Shown piece after piece: positions 43,721 to 52,269 of a DNA stretch of 64,000 nt (positions within the stretch are counted from its first letter, which is position 1; each line of letters opens with the position of its first letter). A model generated the notes under the pieces. That model ran no database searches, was not told the origin of the DNA, and saw nothing but the letters and a program-made list of their open reading frames with translations. The stretch is from Paenibacillus lautus NBRC 15380 (GTDB lineage Bacteria > Bacillota > Bacilli > Paenibacillales > Paenibacillaceae). The stretch is taken from contig NZ_BIMF01000004.1 of NCBI RefSeq assembly GCF_004000945.1, positions 186,001 to 250,000 on the forward strand, in the 5' to 3' direction. Made by a program: the position numbers and the translations under genes.

Positions 43721-45225
43721 ATTCCTCGAAAATCCCTCGGCGATACGCCGACAAATTTTTTGAACTGTTTATAGAAATAACCGGTTTCCCAATAACCGAC
43801 ATTTTTTGCGATATCTTGTACTTTCGTTGAAGAGTTTCGGAGCAGCTCCTTCGCTCTTTCAATCCGGTACCGGTTAATATACTCCGTAAAGTTCTCTCCC
43901 GTCTCTTTATGGAACAGATGCCCCAGATAGACGGGATGAATGTGATACTGGGCGCCTAACACCTTCAGCGACAAATCCTCGTTATAATGGTGCTGGATAT
44001 GATGCAGAATCTGCTGGATGACAGGGCTCTTCACGTCATTGTTGAGCGAATCGACCAGCCCGCCGACCCCGTCCTTCACGGCCGTAATCAGATCGTCGAT
44101 CGATACGGAATCCATAATATCGGTAATCGTATTTTTCACAAAATCAGGGGCTGCCGTGTATTGGATATCGTTCAGCTCCAGTTTCAGGCGAATGACCATC
44201 TCGACTGCAATGCTCTTGAGTGTCGTTGGGATCATCCCCTGCGTATGGCGAAGCCGGTCAAAATCACTGTCGATCAAATCAAACAGCACCTGCTTGTCCC
44301 TTCCGGCGATGCCTTTGGCATATTCGGGCCACTGTACGGAATAGGATTCCGCCGCTTCTCCCTTCTTGGCTTGAACATCAACATAATCCACGTAGGAAGG
44401 CTGCTCCAGAACGAGATAGTATTCCTGTGCCTCCTTGGCGTGAAGATAACTGTCCTTATAATTACCGCCGAGGCTTTCCACGCTGCCAAGCGAGATGGAC
44501 AGCTCCTCTTCATAGCAGTACTCGCGCACCTGCTGCAGGAGCCGGATGGCTCTCGCTTTTTCCGTGTCCGGATCTTTCATCATAAAAATCACCACGTGAT
44601 CGCCGTCGTTGTCCCGGAAATACAGGACGCCCGGCTCCTGGTCCATTAATTGATACAGACAGCTCTCCAGCGGCGTGAAATCCGCTCTCAGAATAGACGC
44701 CATGACGTAAGGCAAATTCAGATTCAGCCCCAGAAGGGTCGCCCGCTCCTCCAGCTCCTCCGGCTCAATCCGGTCCGTGATCCAGCGATACAGGATATTG
44801 CTGCGCAATATGTTAATGTCGTACTCGTCCAGTCTCATTTCTCTTCTGGATTTGTTCATTTTATCCGTTGTGCTGGCAATCGTTTCTTCCAATTCCTTCA
44901 GATTGATCGGCTTGAGCAAATAATTCTCGATCCCAAGACGCATGCCTTCCTTCAAATAGGCAAAGTCGTCGAATCCGCTCAGGATAATCACCTTCAGATT
45001 ACGGTTTAATTTGCGTGCGCCTTCGATCAATTCAAGTCCCGTCATCACAGGCATCGATATATCCGTTATGAGAATATCAACCGGGATGACCGCCATCTTC
45101 TCAAGTGCTTGACGACCATTCTCCGCATGACCGACCACCTCAATGCCATATTTCGACCAATCCACGACATCAACCAATCCCTCTATAATGAACGGTTCAT
45201 CGTCCACGATAAATACCTTATACAT
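43714..45225 (-). CDS. yesN: Response regulator, AraC family (YesN-like)
   Basis: The 503-residue regulator has an N-terminal receiver domain (about 1-120) with the acidic pocket VDDEP and phospho-acceptor Asp55 in ILITDISMPVM, a long linker domain (about 130-390), and two AraC-type helix-turn-helix motifs at the C terminus (LKVLGAQYHIHPVYLGHLF, and VQDIAKNVGYWETGYFYKQF). It is expected to activate the adjacent importer and glycosidase genes when phosphorylated by the YesM-like kinase. It overlaps the kinase gene by 8 nt and ends inside a terminator. Confidence 0.94.
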   Translation of the reverse strand: MYKVFIVDDEPFIIEGLVDVVDWSKYGIEVVGHAENGRQALEKMAVIPVDILITDISMPVMTGLELIEGARKLNRNLKVIILSGFDDFAYLKEGMRLGIENYLLKPINLKELEETIASTTDKMNKSRREMRLDEYDINILRSNILYRWITDRIEPEELEERATLLGLNLNLPYVMASILRADFTPLESCLYQLMDQEPGVLYFRDNDGDHVVIFMMKDPDTEKARAIRLLQQVREYCYEEELSISLGSVESLGGNYKDSYLHAKEAQEYYLVLEQPSYVDYVDVQAKKGEAAESYSVQWPEYAKGIAGRDKQVLFDLIDSDFDRLRHTQGMIPTTLKSIAVEMVIRLKLELNDIQYTAAPDFVKNTITDIMDSVSIDDLITAVKDGVGGLVDSLNNDVKSPVIQQILHHIQHHYNEDLSLKVLGAQYHIHPVYLGHLFHKETGENFTEYINRYRIERAKELLRNSSTKVQDIAKNVGYWETGYFYKQFKKFVGVSPRDFRGML

Positions 45226-47041
45226 CGTTATTCAGCTTCCCTTCTGCCACCGGAAATTTCACTGTCACCGTCGTTCCGCTACCCGGCTCACTCTGGATGT
45301 CCATTCCGTACGAACTTCCAAACGTCAGCTTTAATCGCTCGTTCACACTCCGCAGACCAAACGATTCTTCACTTGATTCGGCCATGTCCAGCCGCGATTT
45401 GATCTCTTCCAGCTGCTCCGGCTCGATCCCTTTCCCGTTATCCTTAATCTCGATCACGACATCATCATCCTGCTGGGTCGCGTTAATCGTCAGCCAATTA
45501 TCATCCTGATCGCTGCGCAGCCCGTGAACGATATAATTCTCAATCAGCGGCTGCAGCGACATTTTGATCATCGGCACATGTTTGATTTGATCGTCGCAGT
45601 GCATTTTGTAGATATACTTGTCCTTATAGCGAATGCGAAACAGCTCCAGATAGAGCCTGCACGCCTCCAGCTCATCCTTCAGCGTATAGTGGGACTTATG
45701 CTGAACGATATTCTTGAACAGCATCGACAAGCTGTAGATCATATCGCCGACGTCCTGCGCCCCCTGCGAGAGTGCTCTCATTCGAATCACTTCGAGTGTG
45801 TTGTATAGAAAATGCGGGTTAATTCTTGCCTGCAGTGCGGACAGCTCCGCATTCTTCTGGTTAATCTCTGCTTTATACACCTTGTCGATATAACGGGTAA
45901 GCTCATCCAGCATTTCATTAAAGCTGCCTGCGATTTGCCCCAGCTGATCCTCCTTGGTATCCTGCATTCGGGCAACGAATTCCCCCTTCTCTACCTTGCG
46001 CATAAAGCGGATAATGTTATCGGTACGCTTGGAGTAATTGACAATCGTCAGCGAAGGAATGGATACCGCAATCACGATGCACAGCAGGGCAACGATGATG
46101 ATGGTGTTTTGCAGGCCATGGAAGGACTCAGCAATCTCACGCTTGGGTGTGATTCCAACCACCGTATAACCTGCCTGATTGTGAGCTGCCGTTGTAATAT
46201 ACGATTCCTCATCAAGGGTCACGGTTTCTTTGGAATTCAGCAGCCGGTCGGCATAAGGATACTTCTCGCCGTAATATTTACCGGAGGAGTCAAACATCAC
46301 GCGGCCGTCACCCGACAAGACCAGTACGGACCCCTTCAAGGGATCGTCCCCGCTGTTCAGGACGGCATCCAGTGCTTCCGTTCGATATAAAATAACCAGC
46401 TGCCCCAGATTCTTGTATGTGGTCATATCATTAATCGGGCTCCGGATCGAGAATAACGGCAAACTTACGTCTCCGGCCAGCTTGCGAATCCAGAGATTCG
46501 GCAATGTAACACTCTGGCTTTCGAGCGCCATCACGTCGGGGATGTATGAATGTGTGGCATTCGCCTGATAGAGCCTTGTCATGCTGCCCTGCTTGTATAC
46601 ATACACATACTGTTTCTCCGCGCTGTACAACATGATATTCTCAATATCCGGGTCATCGTCCAGCCTCTGCTTGAAATAAGCGACCACACTATCCGAATTG
46701 GACTGCCCGCCGCCCGCGATCCGATCCATTCGCTTGGCCATGTACTCATTAAACGAGTTCATGAGGAAATAGGAAGTGTCAAGGCCTAGAGAACTGTTGC
46801 GGTACAAGTCATTTACATAGGACTGGGCATTCTCATATTTTTGATTCAATTGCCGCTCCACCCGCTCTACCGCGCTTCGCTGAATGTCCAGTTCGCTGCG
46901 AACGGCCGATTGAAACAAGAAGTAATACATGATGTACGACAAGGTGACAATGGTAACCACCGCAATCAAGGAGATTAACAGCAGCATTTTGGTAAACATA
47001 TTATTTTTAATATATTTTTGATAAAACCTAGCAGGAGACAT
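45218..47041 (-). CDS. yesM: Sensor histidine kinase (YesM-like)
   Basis: The 607-residue membrane kinase has two transmembrane helices (about 15-40 and 290-315) around an extracellular Cache-like sensor domain. A HAMP segment, the His_kinase box with the phospho-His in ALQARINPHFLYNTLEVIRM and a HATPase domain (IKDNGKGIEPEQLEEI, FGLRSVNERL) follow. This is the LytS/YesM class that pairs with AraC-type regulators. It probably senses extracellular glycan or the loaded binding protein. The ATG at 47041 has AGGAAGGGG 6 nt upstream; an upstream in-frame start lacks one. Confidence 0.93.
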   Translation of the reverse strand: MSPARFYQKYIKNNMFTKMLLLISLIAVVTIVTLSYIMYYFLFQSAVRSELDIQRSAVERVERQLNQKYENAQSYVNDLYRNSSLGLDTSYFLMNSFNEYMAKRMDRIAGGGQSNSDSVVAYFKQRLDDDPDIENIMLYSAEKQYVYVYKQGSMTRLYQANATHSYIPDVMALESQSVTLPNLWIRKLAGDVSLPLFSIRSPINDMTTYKNLGQLVILYRTEALDAVLNSGDDPLKGSVLVLSGDGRVMFDSSGKYYGEKYPYADRLLNSKETVTLDEESYITTAAHNQAGYTVVGITPKREIAESFHGLQNTIIIVALLCIVIAVSIPSLTIVNYSKRTDNIIRFMRKVEKGEFVARMQDTKEDQLGQIAGSFNEMLDELTRYIDKVYKAEINQKNAELSALQARINPHFLYNTLEVIRMRALSQGAQDVGDMIYSLSMLFKNIVQHKSHYTLKDELEACRLYLELFRIRYKDKYIYKMHCDDQIKHVPMIKMSLQPLIENYIVHGLRSDQDDNWLTINATQQDDDVVIEIKDNGKGIEPEQLEEIKSRLDMAESSEESFGLRSVNERLKLTFGSSYGMDIQSEPGSGTTVTVKFPVAEGKLNNDV

Positions 47042-47222
47042 CGGTTTCCCCTTCCTGATGTAAACGTTGTTAATGCTTATCATAAATATAACATCGGCAG
47101 GCCGTCATCAATGGGTGAAATTTCTACCAAGTCATGAAGGTGTAATTTGCCTATTTTAGGTCAATTTAGGGGCCGGTCTTCGCCCTGATTCATAGCATGA
47201 ATCAGGAAGGAGAGGGTTTAGA

Positions 47223-47561
47223 ATGCCTCAATACCGCATAATTGTCGATACATCCGATTTTCAGCTGCACCTGCTGGATGGTGACATCGTGGTCCGTACG
47301 TTCCCGGTCGCCATCGGTAAAATGGCTACACAGACGCCGCCAGGCAATTACACCATCGTCAACAAGCAGCCGAATCCCGGAGGACCTTTCGGAGCCTATT
47401 GGTTAGGGTTGTCCAAACCCCATTACGGCATCCATGGCACAAACGACCCTTCATCCATCGGCCGCTCCGTTTCCCATGGCTGCATTCGGATGTACAACGA
47501 GGATGTGATTGAGCTGGCTTCCCTCGTGCCTATCCATACCCGGGTCACCATACGAAACTGA
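47223..47561 (+). CDS. Small L,D-transpeptidase without signal peptide
   Basis: The 112-residue protein is a bare YkuD domain with [20 protein letters not shown], giving catalytic His71 and Cys87. L,D-transpeptidases form 3-3 peptidoglycan cross-links. This one has no signal peptide or LysM domain, like some Bacillus spore-associated relatives, so it may act in the mother cell during spore cortex or coat formation. GGAGAGGG lies upstream of the ATG. It is monocistronic and divergent from the two-component system. Confidence 0.88.
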   Translation: MPQYRIIVDTSDFQLHLLDGDIVVRTFPVAIGKMATQTPPGNYTIVNKQPNPGGPFGAYWLGLSKPHYGIHGTNDPSSIGRSVSHGCIRMYNEDVIELASLVPIHTRVTIRN

Positions 47562-47662
47562 TAACATAATCTGGTGATTTCAAATCCCTCCAAATTGGTT
47601 AAATACAAATGTTATATGGTATCTATGTATTTTACCTATTCGTTGTTATGGAGGGATTGCTC

Positions 47663-48739
47663 ATGATGCAGAGCAAATATTTCAGGACATGCTTTGGCAT
47701 AATCGCACTGCTCTTGATCATTTATCTAGGATCCGAAATCAGCTTTTTGTTCCGGCCAATCGTCTCCATGTTCAATATGCTGATCGTTCCCGTCGCGATG
47801 GCCGGCTTCTTTTATTATCTGCTCAGACCGATCGTGGACTACCTGGAGCGGCGGAAAATCAAACGATCCATTGGCGTCCTGATGCTGTATTTCGTATTTG
47901 CCGGTCTCTGCGCCATCTTCGGCATCGTGGTGTGGCCGACACTCCGCGAACAGATCGAAAATTTTATCAGCAATACTCCCTTTCTGGTAGAGGGTGTACA
48001 GGAACAGATCGACCAGCTGCAGCAGAATCGATTCTGGTCACGCTATATACCAACGGAATCCGAGCTGTCTACCTCACTGACGGAGTACATGAATCGGATC
48101 ATTACCTGGATCAGCAACTCCATCAATAACCTGATCACCGTTGTATCCAGCGTTGTCGTTATTATTGCTACGATTCCGATCATTCTGTACTACATGCTGA
48201 AGGAAGGCAGCAAGCTTCCGCCCAGGCTGCTCAGTGTCCTGCCAAGACGATACCGCCGTGACGGCAGCGAAGTGCTGGGTGAGATCGATACGGCACTCAG
48301 CAATTTTATTATCGGCAAAGTGATCCTGAATCTTATACTTAGCATCATGATTTATATCGGATTTCTGATCATCGGGCTGCCCTATTCGTTGCTCTTAACG
48401 GTGATCTCCTTCTTCTTGAATTTCATTCCGTATATCGGTGCGCTGCTGGCGACCATTCCTGCTGTCATTATCGGATTTATCGAATCTCCTTCCATCGCGA
48501 TATGGTCCGTTGTTGTTATTGTCATCGCGCAGCAGATCCAAGATAACATTCTGACACCGGTTATCTACGGGAAACAGCTTGATATTCACCCGTTGACCAC
48601 GATTGCCCTCATACTTGTAGGCGGCGATTTCTTCGGGCTGCTTGGCATCCTGCTCGCCATTCCAGCCTACATGATCGTCAAAATTATCGTGGTACGGATT
48701 TACGAACTGTTCCTTGCTGAAAAAGTAGAGGACGCATAA
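47663..48739 (+). CDS. AI-2E family transporter (YueF/YtvI-like)
   Basis: The 358-residue membrane protein has about eight helices in the AI-2E (TqsA/PerM) pattern. Two N-terminal pairs are followed by an extended soluble loop (about 95-170) and a C-terminal block with the conserved NFIPYIGALLATIPAV and NILTPVIYGKQLDIHPL. Members export signals or act as Na+/H+ or K+/H+ antiporters; the substrate cannot be read from sequence. The ATG pair at 47663 follows GGAGGGA by 6 nt, making the longer frame unlikely. Confidence 0.9.
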   Translation: MMQSKYFRTCFGIIALLLIIYLGSEISFLFRPIVSMFNMLIVPVAMAGFFYYLLRPIVDYLERRKIKRSIGVLMLYFVFAGLCAIFGIVVWPTLREQIENFISNTPFLVEGVQEQIDQLQQNRFWSRYIPTESELSTSLTEYMNRIITWISNSINNLITVVSSVVVIIATIPIILYYMLKEGSKLPPRLLSVLPRRYRRDGSEVLGEIDTALSNFIIGKVILNLILSIMIYIGFLIIGLPYSLLLTVISFFLNFIPYIGALLATIPAVIIGFIESPSIAIWSVVVIVIAQQIQDNILTPVIYGKQLDIHPLTTIALILVGGDFFGLLGILLAIPAYMIVKIIVVRIYELFLAEKVEDA

Positions 48740-48780
48740 TAAACTCGAGTTACTGTAGACATACAAATTCCATTTGCACA

Positions 48781-48831
48781 AAAAAGGATGTCCCCGCCAA
48801 CTTCACGATGGCTGCTGGGGACATCCTTTAT
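48781..48831. terminator. Bidirectional terminator
   Basis: The stem AAAGGATGTCCCC with GGGGACATCCTTT has a long loop carrying a secondary GCC/GGC pair. It lies between convergent genes. Confidence 0.8.
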
Positions 48832-48839
48832 GTAAAGAA

Positions 48840-49235
48840 TCACGCATTGCCGCGCAGGGATCGAACCACAAAATCATGCTCGTCCTTGCGTAAAATCATC
48901 CCGTTTGACAGGGTAACGGTTTCCTCATCGTGAGAAGTCAGGATGGCCTGTGATGACACCAGTCGATTGTCCCTCCATATCATCACAGAAGATCCAAAAT
49001 AGACGGCATTATCGAATTGAATGGTATGATTCACGACATAACCGATGGAGTTCAAGGCCGGGTATGCGTTTCTCGGCATAATTCTATGAATAGCGCGAAA
49101 CGGTATTACAAGCTCACCCGGGCCTAGAATCACTTTTTCCTGAACGGGATCCCAACCTTTCAACACACCTTCAACCGTGCTTTTCGCCCCGTCTAAACGC
49201 TGAATGACAACATGACGACCAATCCAATGCTTCAT
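48840..49235 (-). CDS. Hypothetical protein, beta-rich
   Basis: The 131-residue soluble protein is not assigned. Its first 60 residues (MKHWIGRHVVIQRLDGAKST, VLGPGELVIPFRAIHRI-like strands) resemble a small SH3/KOW- or Sm-like barrel. A second beta half follows with SSVMIWRDNRLV and LSNGMILRKDEHDF. The ATG at 49235 has GAGAGGTGA 5 nt upstream. It starts 19 nt after ung and is probably cotranscribed with it, though nothing shows a role in repair. Confidence 0.65.
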   Translation of the reverse strand: MKHWIGRHVVIQRLDGAKSTVEGVLKGWDPVQEKVILGPGELVIPFRAIHRIMPRNAYPALNSIGYVVNHTIQFDNAVYFGSSVMIWRDNRLVSSQAILTSHDEETVTLSNGMILRKDEHDFVVRSLRGNA

Positions 49236-49254
49236 GAAGGTCACCTCTCGCGGA

Positions 49255-49947
49255 TTATTCATCTCCATCGCCCGGTGTGCTCGGGATGTCCCAATTCACC
49301 GGATCCATACCCTTTTGCATTAAAAAAGCATTCGATGCTGAAAATGGACGACTACCGAAGAATCCTTTATGTGCTGCAAACGGACTCGGATGACTGGACT
49401 CAAGCACCTTGTGCCGGCTTCGGTCTATGAAGGAACCTTTCTTCTGTGCGTAACTTCCCCATAATATAAAAACCATTGGCTGATCACGTTCATTCAGTTT
49501 CGTAATGATCGTATCGGTGAATTTCTCCCACCCGATCCCTTTATGCGAGTTCGGCTCGCCTTCGCGAACCGTAAGCACTGCATTGAGCAGCAGTACTCCT
49601 TGATCCGCCCACGATTGTAAGGAGCCGTGATTGGGAATCGGGATTCCCAGATCCGAAGCAAGCTCCTTATGTATATTTCGTAAAGATGGAGGAATCGCAA
49701 CCCCGGGCGAGACGGAAAAGCTCAGTCCCTGTGCCTGCCTACGACCGTGATACGGGTCTTGTCCCAAAATAACGACTTTGGTTGATTGGTACGATGTTTG
49801 CTGAAGGGCCCGAAATATATCTTCCTTGGGAGGATACACCGTGCAACGCCGGTATTCCTCGTCCACCCGCTCCATCAAATCTTGAAAATAAGGCTTATCC
49901 ATTTCTCCCTGCAGAATAAGGTCCCAATCATTGTTAAACATCCGCAT
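49255..49947 (-). CDS. ung: Uracil-DNA glycosylase, family 1
   Basis: It removes uracil from DNA to begin base excision repair. The 230-residue protein has the family 1 motifs in order: GQDPYHGRRQAQGLSFSV (catalytic Asp64), the Ser/Phe-stacking NAVLTVREGEPNSHKGIGW, the strand VFILWGSYAQKK, and the leucine-loop SHPSPFAAHKGFFGSRPFS with the catalytic His. The start region has two close ATGs; the first is used here, with GAGAGGAG upstream. A small hypothetical gene follows on the same strand. Confidence 0.95.
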   Translation of the reverse strand: MRMFNNDWDLILQGEMDKPYFQDLMERVDEEYRRCTVYPPKEDIFRALQQTSYQSTKVVILGQDPYHGRRQAQGLSFSVSPGVAIPPSLRNIHKELASDLGIPIPNHGSLQSWADQGVLLLNAVLTVREGEPNSHKGIGWEKFTDTIITKLNERDQPMVFILWGSYAQKKGSFIDRSRHKVLESSHPSPFAAHKGFFGSRPFSASNAFLMQKGMDPVNWDIPSTPGDGDE

Positions 49948-50083
49948 GTCTCCTCTCTCCTCCTCACACAGGCCAGCATGGAATCATAAAAGAATGCGAT
50001 TTCTATAATCGGAACACCATTACAACTTCCGTTCATTTTGAATCAAATAACAACACTCATCATGAATTGACCTTGTGTCGATT

Positions 50084-50125
50084 TAAAAAATAAGCCGGCA
50101 CCCATACGGGGGCCGACTTATTTTG
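50084..50125 (-). terminator. Terminator of tRNA-Leu
   Basis: On the minus strand AAATAAGTCGGC with GCCGGCTTATTTTTT forms a 12-bp stem with a T-run, 25 nt after the tRNA. Confidence 0.85.
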
Positions 50126-50148
50126 CATCTTACCAGACGCTGTTATAA

Positions 50149-50234
50149 TGCCGAGGACGGGGGTCGAACCCGTACGGTAGTCACCTACCGCAGGATTTTA
50201 AGTCCTGTGCGTCTGCCAATTCCGCCACCCCGGC
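50149..50234 (-). tRNA. tRNA-Leu (anticodon TAA)
   Basis: An 86-nt class II tRNA: acceptor GCCGGGG/CCTCGGC, anticodon stem CAGGA/TCCTG with loop CTTAAAA (anticodon TAA), a variable arm CGGTAGGTGACTACCG and T-arm ACGGG-TTCGACC-CCCGT. CCA is not encoded. Confidence 0.95.
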
Positions 50235-50365
50235 ATATTTATCCGCGCATGTTCCTAGCGTCGTTCACGTTCACTTACATAGCCTAAGGTACGCGTTGAA
50301 TTCGCAATAGGTGCGATCTCATTCCGATATCTAGGTGTGCACATTTCGTCTTAGCGACAAAATTG

Positions 50366-50395
50366 ATAATACCATGTCCAACCATATGATGTCAA
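50366..50395 (-). promoter_or_regulatory. Sigma-A promoter for tRNA-Leu
   Basis: On the minus strand a perfect TTGACA is followed after 18 bp by TATTAT. The transcript would have a 5' leader of about 125 nt before the tRNA. Confidence 0.6.
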
Positions 50396-50430
50396 TATAT
50401 GAAACTCATAATTTTTCGCATCACCTCTAT

Positions 50431-50551
50431 CTAAGCCTCATTCTCGATTGCTTCGAGCCGCCGCTCTAATTCATCGATTCGAATGCTTCAGTTTGTCATA
50501 AAGAATAATTTTTCCGTTATCACCAAATGATAAATAGGCTTGCATTGTCAT
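50431..50551 (-). pseudogene. Frameshifted small-protein remnant
   Basis: One frame gives MTMQAYLSFGDNGKIILYDK and then stops. Continuing in the next frame gives a charged helix IDELERRLEAIENEA and a stop. The two halves look like one short coiled-coil protein with a one-base shift. No ribosome binding site is visible before the ATG. Could also be chance. Confidence 0.3.
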
Positions 50552-50592
50552 ATGCGAAGACTAGAACAGCAGAGAAAAGGATACCGCCCACC

Positions 50593-51357
50593 ATGAAAAA
50601 ACTCTCAACCATCATATTGTTCGCTATCTCCGTCTCCCTTTGCTATCCGAATGTTGTCAACGCCGAGCGTGCGCCATCCACTTCCAAAGGCAGGGGTTAT
50701 TATGAAGAACGCGGCGAGATTGTATGGGAAGTCCCCACACACAACAAGGTCATTGCCCTTACCTTTGACGATGGCCCGGACGAGCAGAATACTGTTCAAA
50801 TTCTGGATCTGTTACAGCAATATAACGCAAAGGCCACCTTCTTCGTTGTTGGCAGCCGGGTGGAGAAACACCCTGAGATCGTAGCGCGAGAGCTGCATGA
50901 AGGACATGAGATCGGCAATCACTCTTACTCCCATCCTCCCTTTCACAATATTAACGTCAGCAAGTTAACGAGCGAACTGAACCGGACGCAGGATGCGATC
51001 TTTCATGCAACCGGCATTCGAACCGCTCTCTTTCGTCCACCCGGAGGCAGCTATAATGAAGCGATTGTTCGAACGAGCAAGGATTTCGGTATGCTGACCG
51101 TATTATGGTCATGGCACCAGGATACGCTGGACTGGCGAAAGCCCGGCGTTAACCGGATTGTCAAAAAAGTGCTGGATAATGCTCACAATGGAGACATCGT
51201 ACTGATGCACGACTTTGTGCCAAGCAGTACACAGACGGTAGAGGCTCTCAAAGTGATTTTACCGGAGCTGCAAAGGAGAGGCTACGAGTTTGTGACCGTT
51301 TCGGAGCTGCTCTCCTATCACGAGAAAACGCGTAAGTTCATTGAAGTTAACCATTAA
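50593..51357 (+). CDS. Polysaccharide deacetylase (CE4), exported
   Basis: The 254-residue protein has a signal peptide (MKKLSTIILFAISVSLCYPN, cleavage near VNA-ER). A NodB domain follows with all CE4 motifs: TFDDGPDE (motif 1, catalytic Asp), HSYSHPPF (motif 2, metal His pair), RPPGGSYNE (motif 3), WSWHQDTLDW (motif 4) and DIVLMHDF (motif 5). It deacetylates peptidoglycan or chitin-like sugars at the cell surface, as in PdaA/PgdA. The ATG at 50593 is preferred because it leads straight into the signal peptide, with AAAAGGA upstream. Confidence 0.92.
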   Translation: MKKLSTIILFAISVSLCYPNVVNAERAPSTSKGRGYYEERGEIVWEVPTHNKVIALTFDDGPDEQNTVQILDLLQQYNAKATFFVVGSRVEKHPEIVARELHEGHEIGNHSYSHPPFHNINVSKLTSELNRTQDAIFHATGIRTALFRPPGGSYNEAIVRTSKDFGMLTVLWSWHQDTLDWRKPGVNRIVKKVLDNAHNGDIVLMHDFVPSSTQTVEALKVILPELQRRGYEFVTVSELLSYHEKTRKFIEVNH

Positions 51358-51493
51358 TGAAACAGATATCACGCGTTCTGCAATAACCGCTGCCTCCTAA
51401 TGGTAACGGTTATTTTTTGAAGCCGCTAGGATCCGCAAACACACTGTCCAATTTTCTCTTGAATATATCATTTCCATCTGCTAAGATACAGAA

Positions 51494-51507
51494 CGAACGT
51501 TCAGTAT
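51494..51507. promoter_or_regulatory. Operator motif upstream of the TetR gene
   Basis: The sequence CGAACGTTCAGTAT contains the GAACGTTC palindrome and overlaps a TATAAA-like -10. An identical 14-bp copy lies before the MFS gene. Confidence 0.6.
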
Positions 51508-51549
51508 ATAAATTTTGAATATGGCCGAGGGTTATAAGGGGGTGCATGC

Positions 51550-52149
51550 GTGAACAAAAAACAACAACAAACCGAAGATACCAAGCGACGCATAGCCGAA
51601 GCTGCCAAGGCGCTTTTTATGCAGAAGGGTTACAAATCAACGTCAATAGAGGAGATCGTTGAAGCCACCGGAAGCAGCAAAGGGAATATCTATTATCATT
51701 TTAAGAGCAAGGAAGGGCTGTTTCTGTATCTGATCGAGGAATGGGATCTCGAGTGGGAACAGAAATGGAACAGTAAAGAGCAGCATTACACCACCACCGT
51801 CGACAAGCTGTACGGAATAGCCGAACAATTGGTGTTTGATGATCTGAACCACCCCTTCTCCAAGGCACTTGATGAATTTATGAACAGCAATGGAGCTGTT
51901 ACCGAGGAAGTAGAGCAACGAATCGTCCAGATTATCCGGAGCCATTTAGAATTCAATCAGAAATTGTTGCAGCAAGGGATTGATCGCGGGGAGTTTGAGA
52001 ATCATAATGTGGAGCAGCTGTCCGTCATCTTTGAGAGCCTCATTGTTGGCTTAAGCCAGATGTCCCGTATTACCAAGGTGGAAAATGCCCTTTCCCTTTA
52101 TCATGCCGCCATCAAAGTATTTCTGCATGGCATTGAAAAGAAAGCATGA
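51550..52149 (+). CDS. TetR family repressor of the adjacent MFS exporter
   Basis: The 199-residue regulator has the N-terminal helix-turn-helix (IAEAAKALFMQKGYKSTSIE, then TGSSKGNIYYHFKSKEGLF) and an all-helical ligand-binding C terminus. The start is GTG with AAGGGGG 7 nt upstream. It precedes an efflux gene, and the same operator motif occurs upstream of both, so it most likely represses itself and the transporter until a toxic ligand binds. The stop codon lies inside a terminator stem. Confidence 0.92.
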   Translation: MNKKQQQTEDTKRRIAEAAKALFMQKGYKSTSIEEIVEATGSSKGNIYYHFKSKEGLFLYLIEEWDLEWEQKWNSKEQHYTTTVDKLYGIAEQLVFDDLNHPFSKALDEFMNSNGAVTEEVEQRIVQIIRSHLEFNQKLLQQGIDRGEFENHNVEQLSVIFESLIVGLSQMSRITKVENALSLYHAAIKVFLHGIEKKA

Positions 52150-52175
52150 AAAACAGGACCCTTTTTTCATGCTTT
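52141..52175 (+). terminator. Terminator overlapping the TetR stop codon
   Basis: The arms AAAGCATGAAAAA and TTTTTTCATGCTTT have an 8-nt loop. The TGA stop of the regulator is within the left arm. It separates tetR from the MFS promoter. Confidence 0.75.
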
Positions 52176-52184
52176 ATTATAAAC

Positions 52185-52198
52185 CGAACGTTCAGTAT
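52185..52198. promoter_or_regulatory. Operator motif upstream of the MFS gene
   Basis: CGAACGTTCAGTAT is identical to the copy before tetR and lies 72 bp upstream of the MFS start. Confidence 0.6.
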
Positions 52199-52269
52199 GC
52201 AATTAACCGAATGACGATCATTTTCATTATGTCCTTATTAAATCGTCTTTTATTTTTGGAGGAATCATC

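Larger units (their letters stand above)
50235..50592. other. Intergenic region between tRNA-Leu and the deacetylase gene
   Basis: This stretch contains the tRNA promoter at 50366-50395 and, on the minus strand, a frameshifted small coding remnant at 50431-50551 described separately. I see nothing else. Confidence 0.5.

Noticed and set aside
25353..47041. The glycosidase locus as a secreted degradation system
   Set aside because: None of the six glycosidases has a signal peptide; only the binding lipoprotein, the permeases and the sensor kinase reach the membrane.
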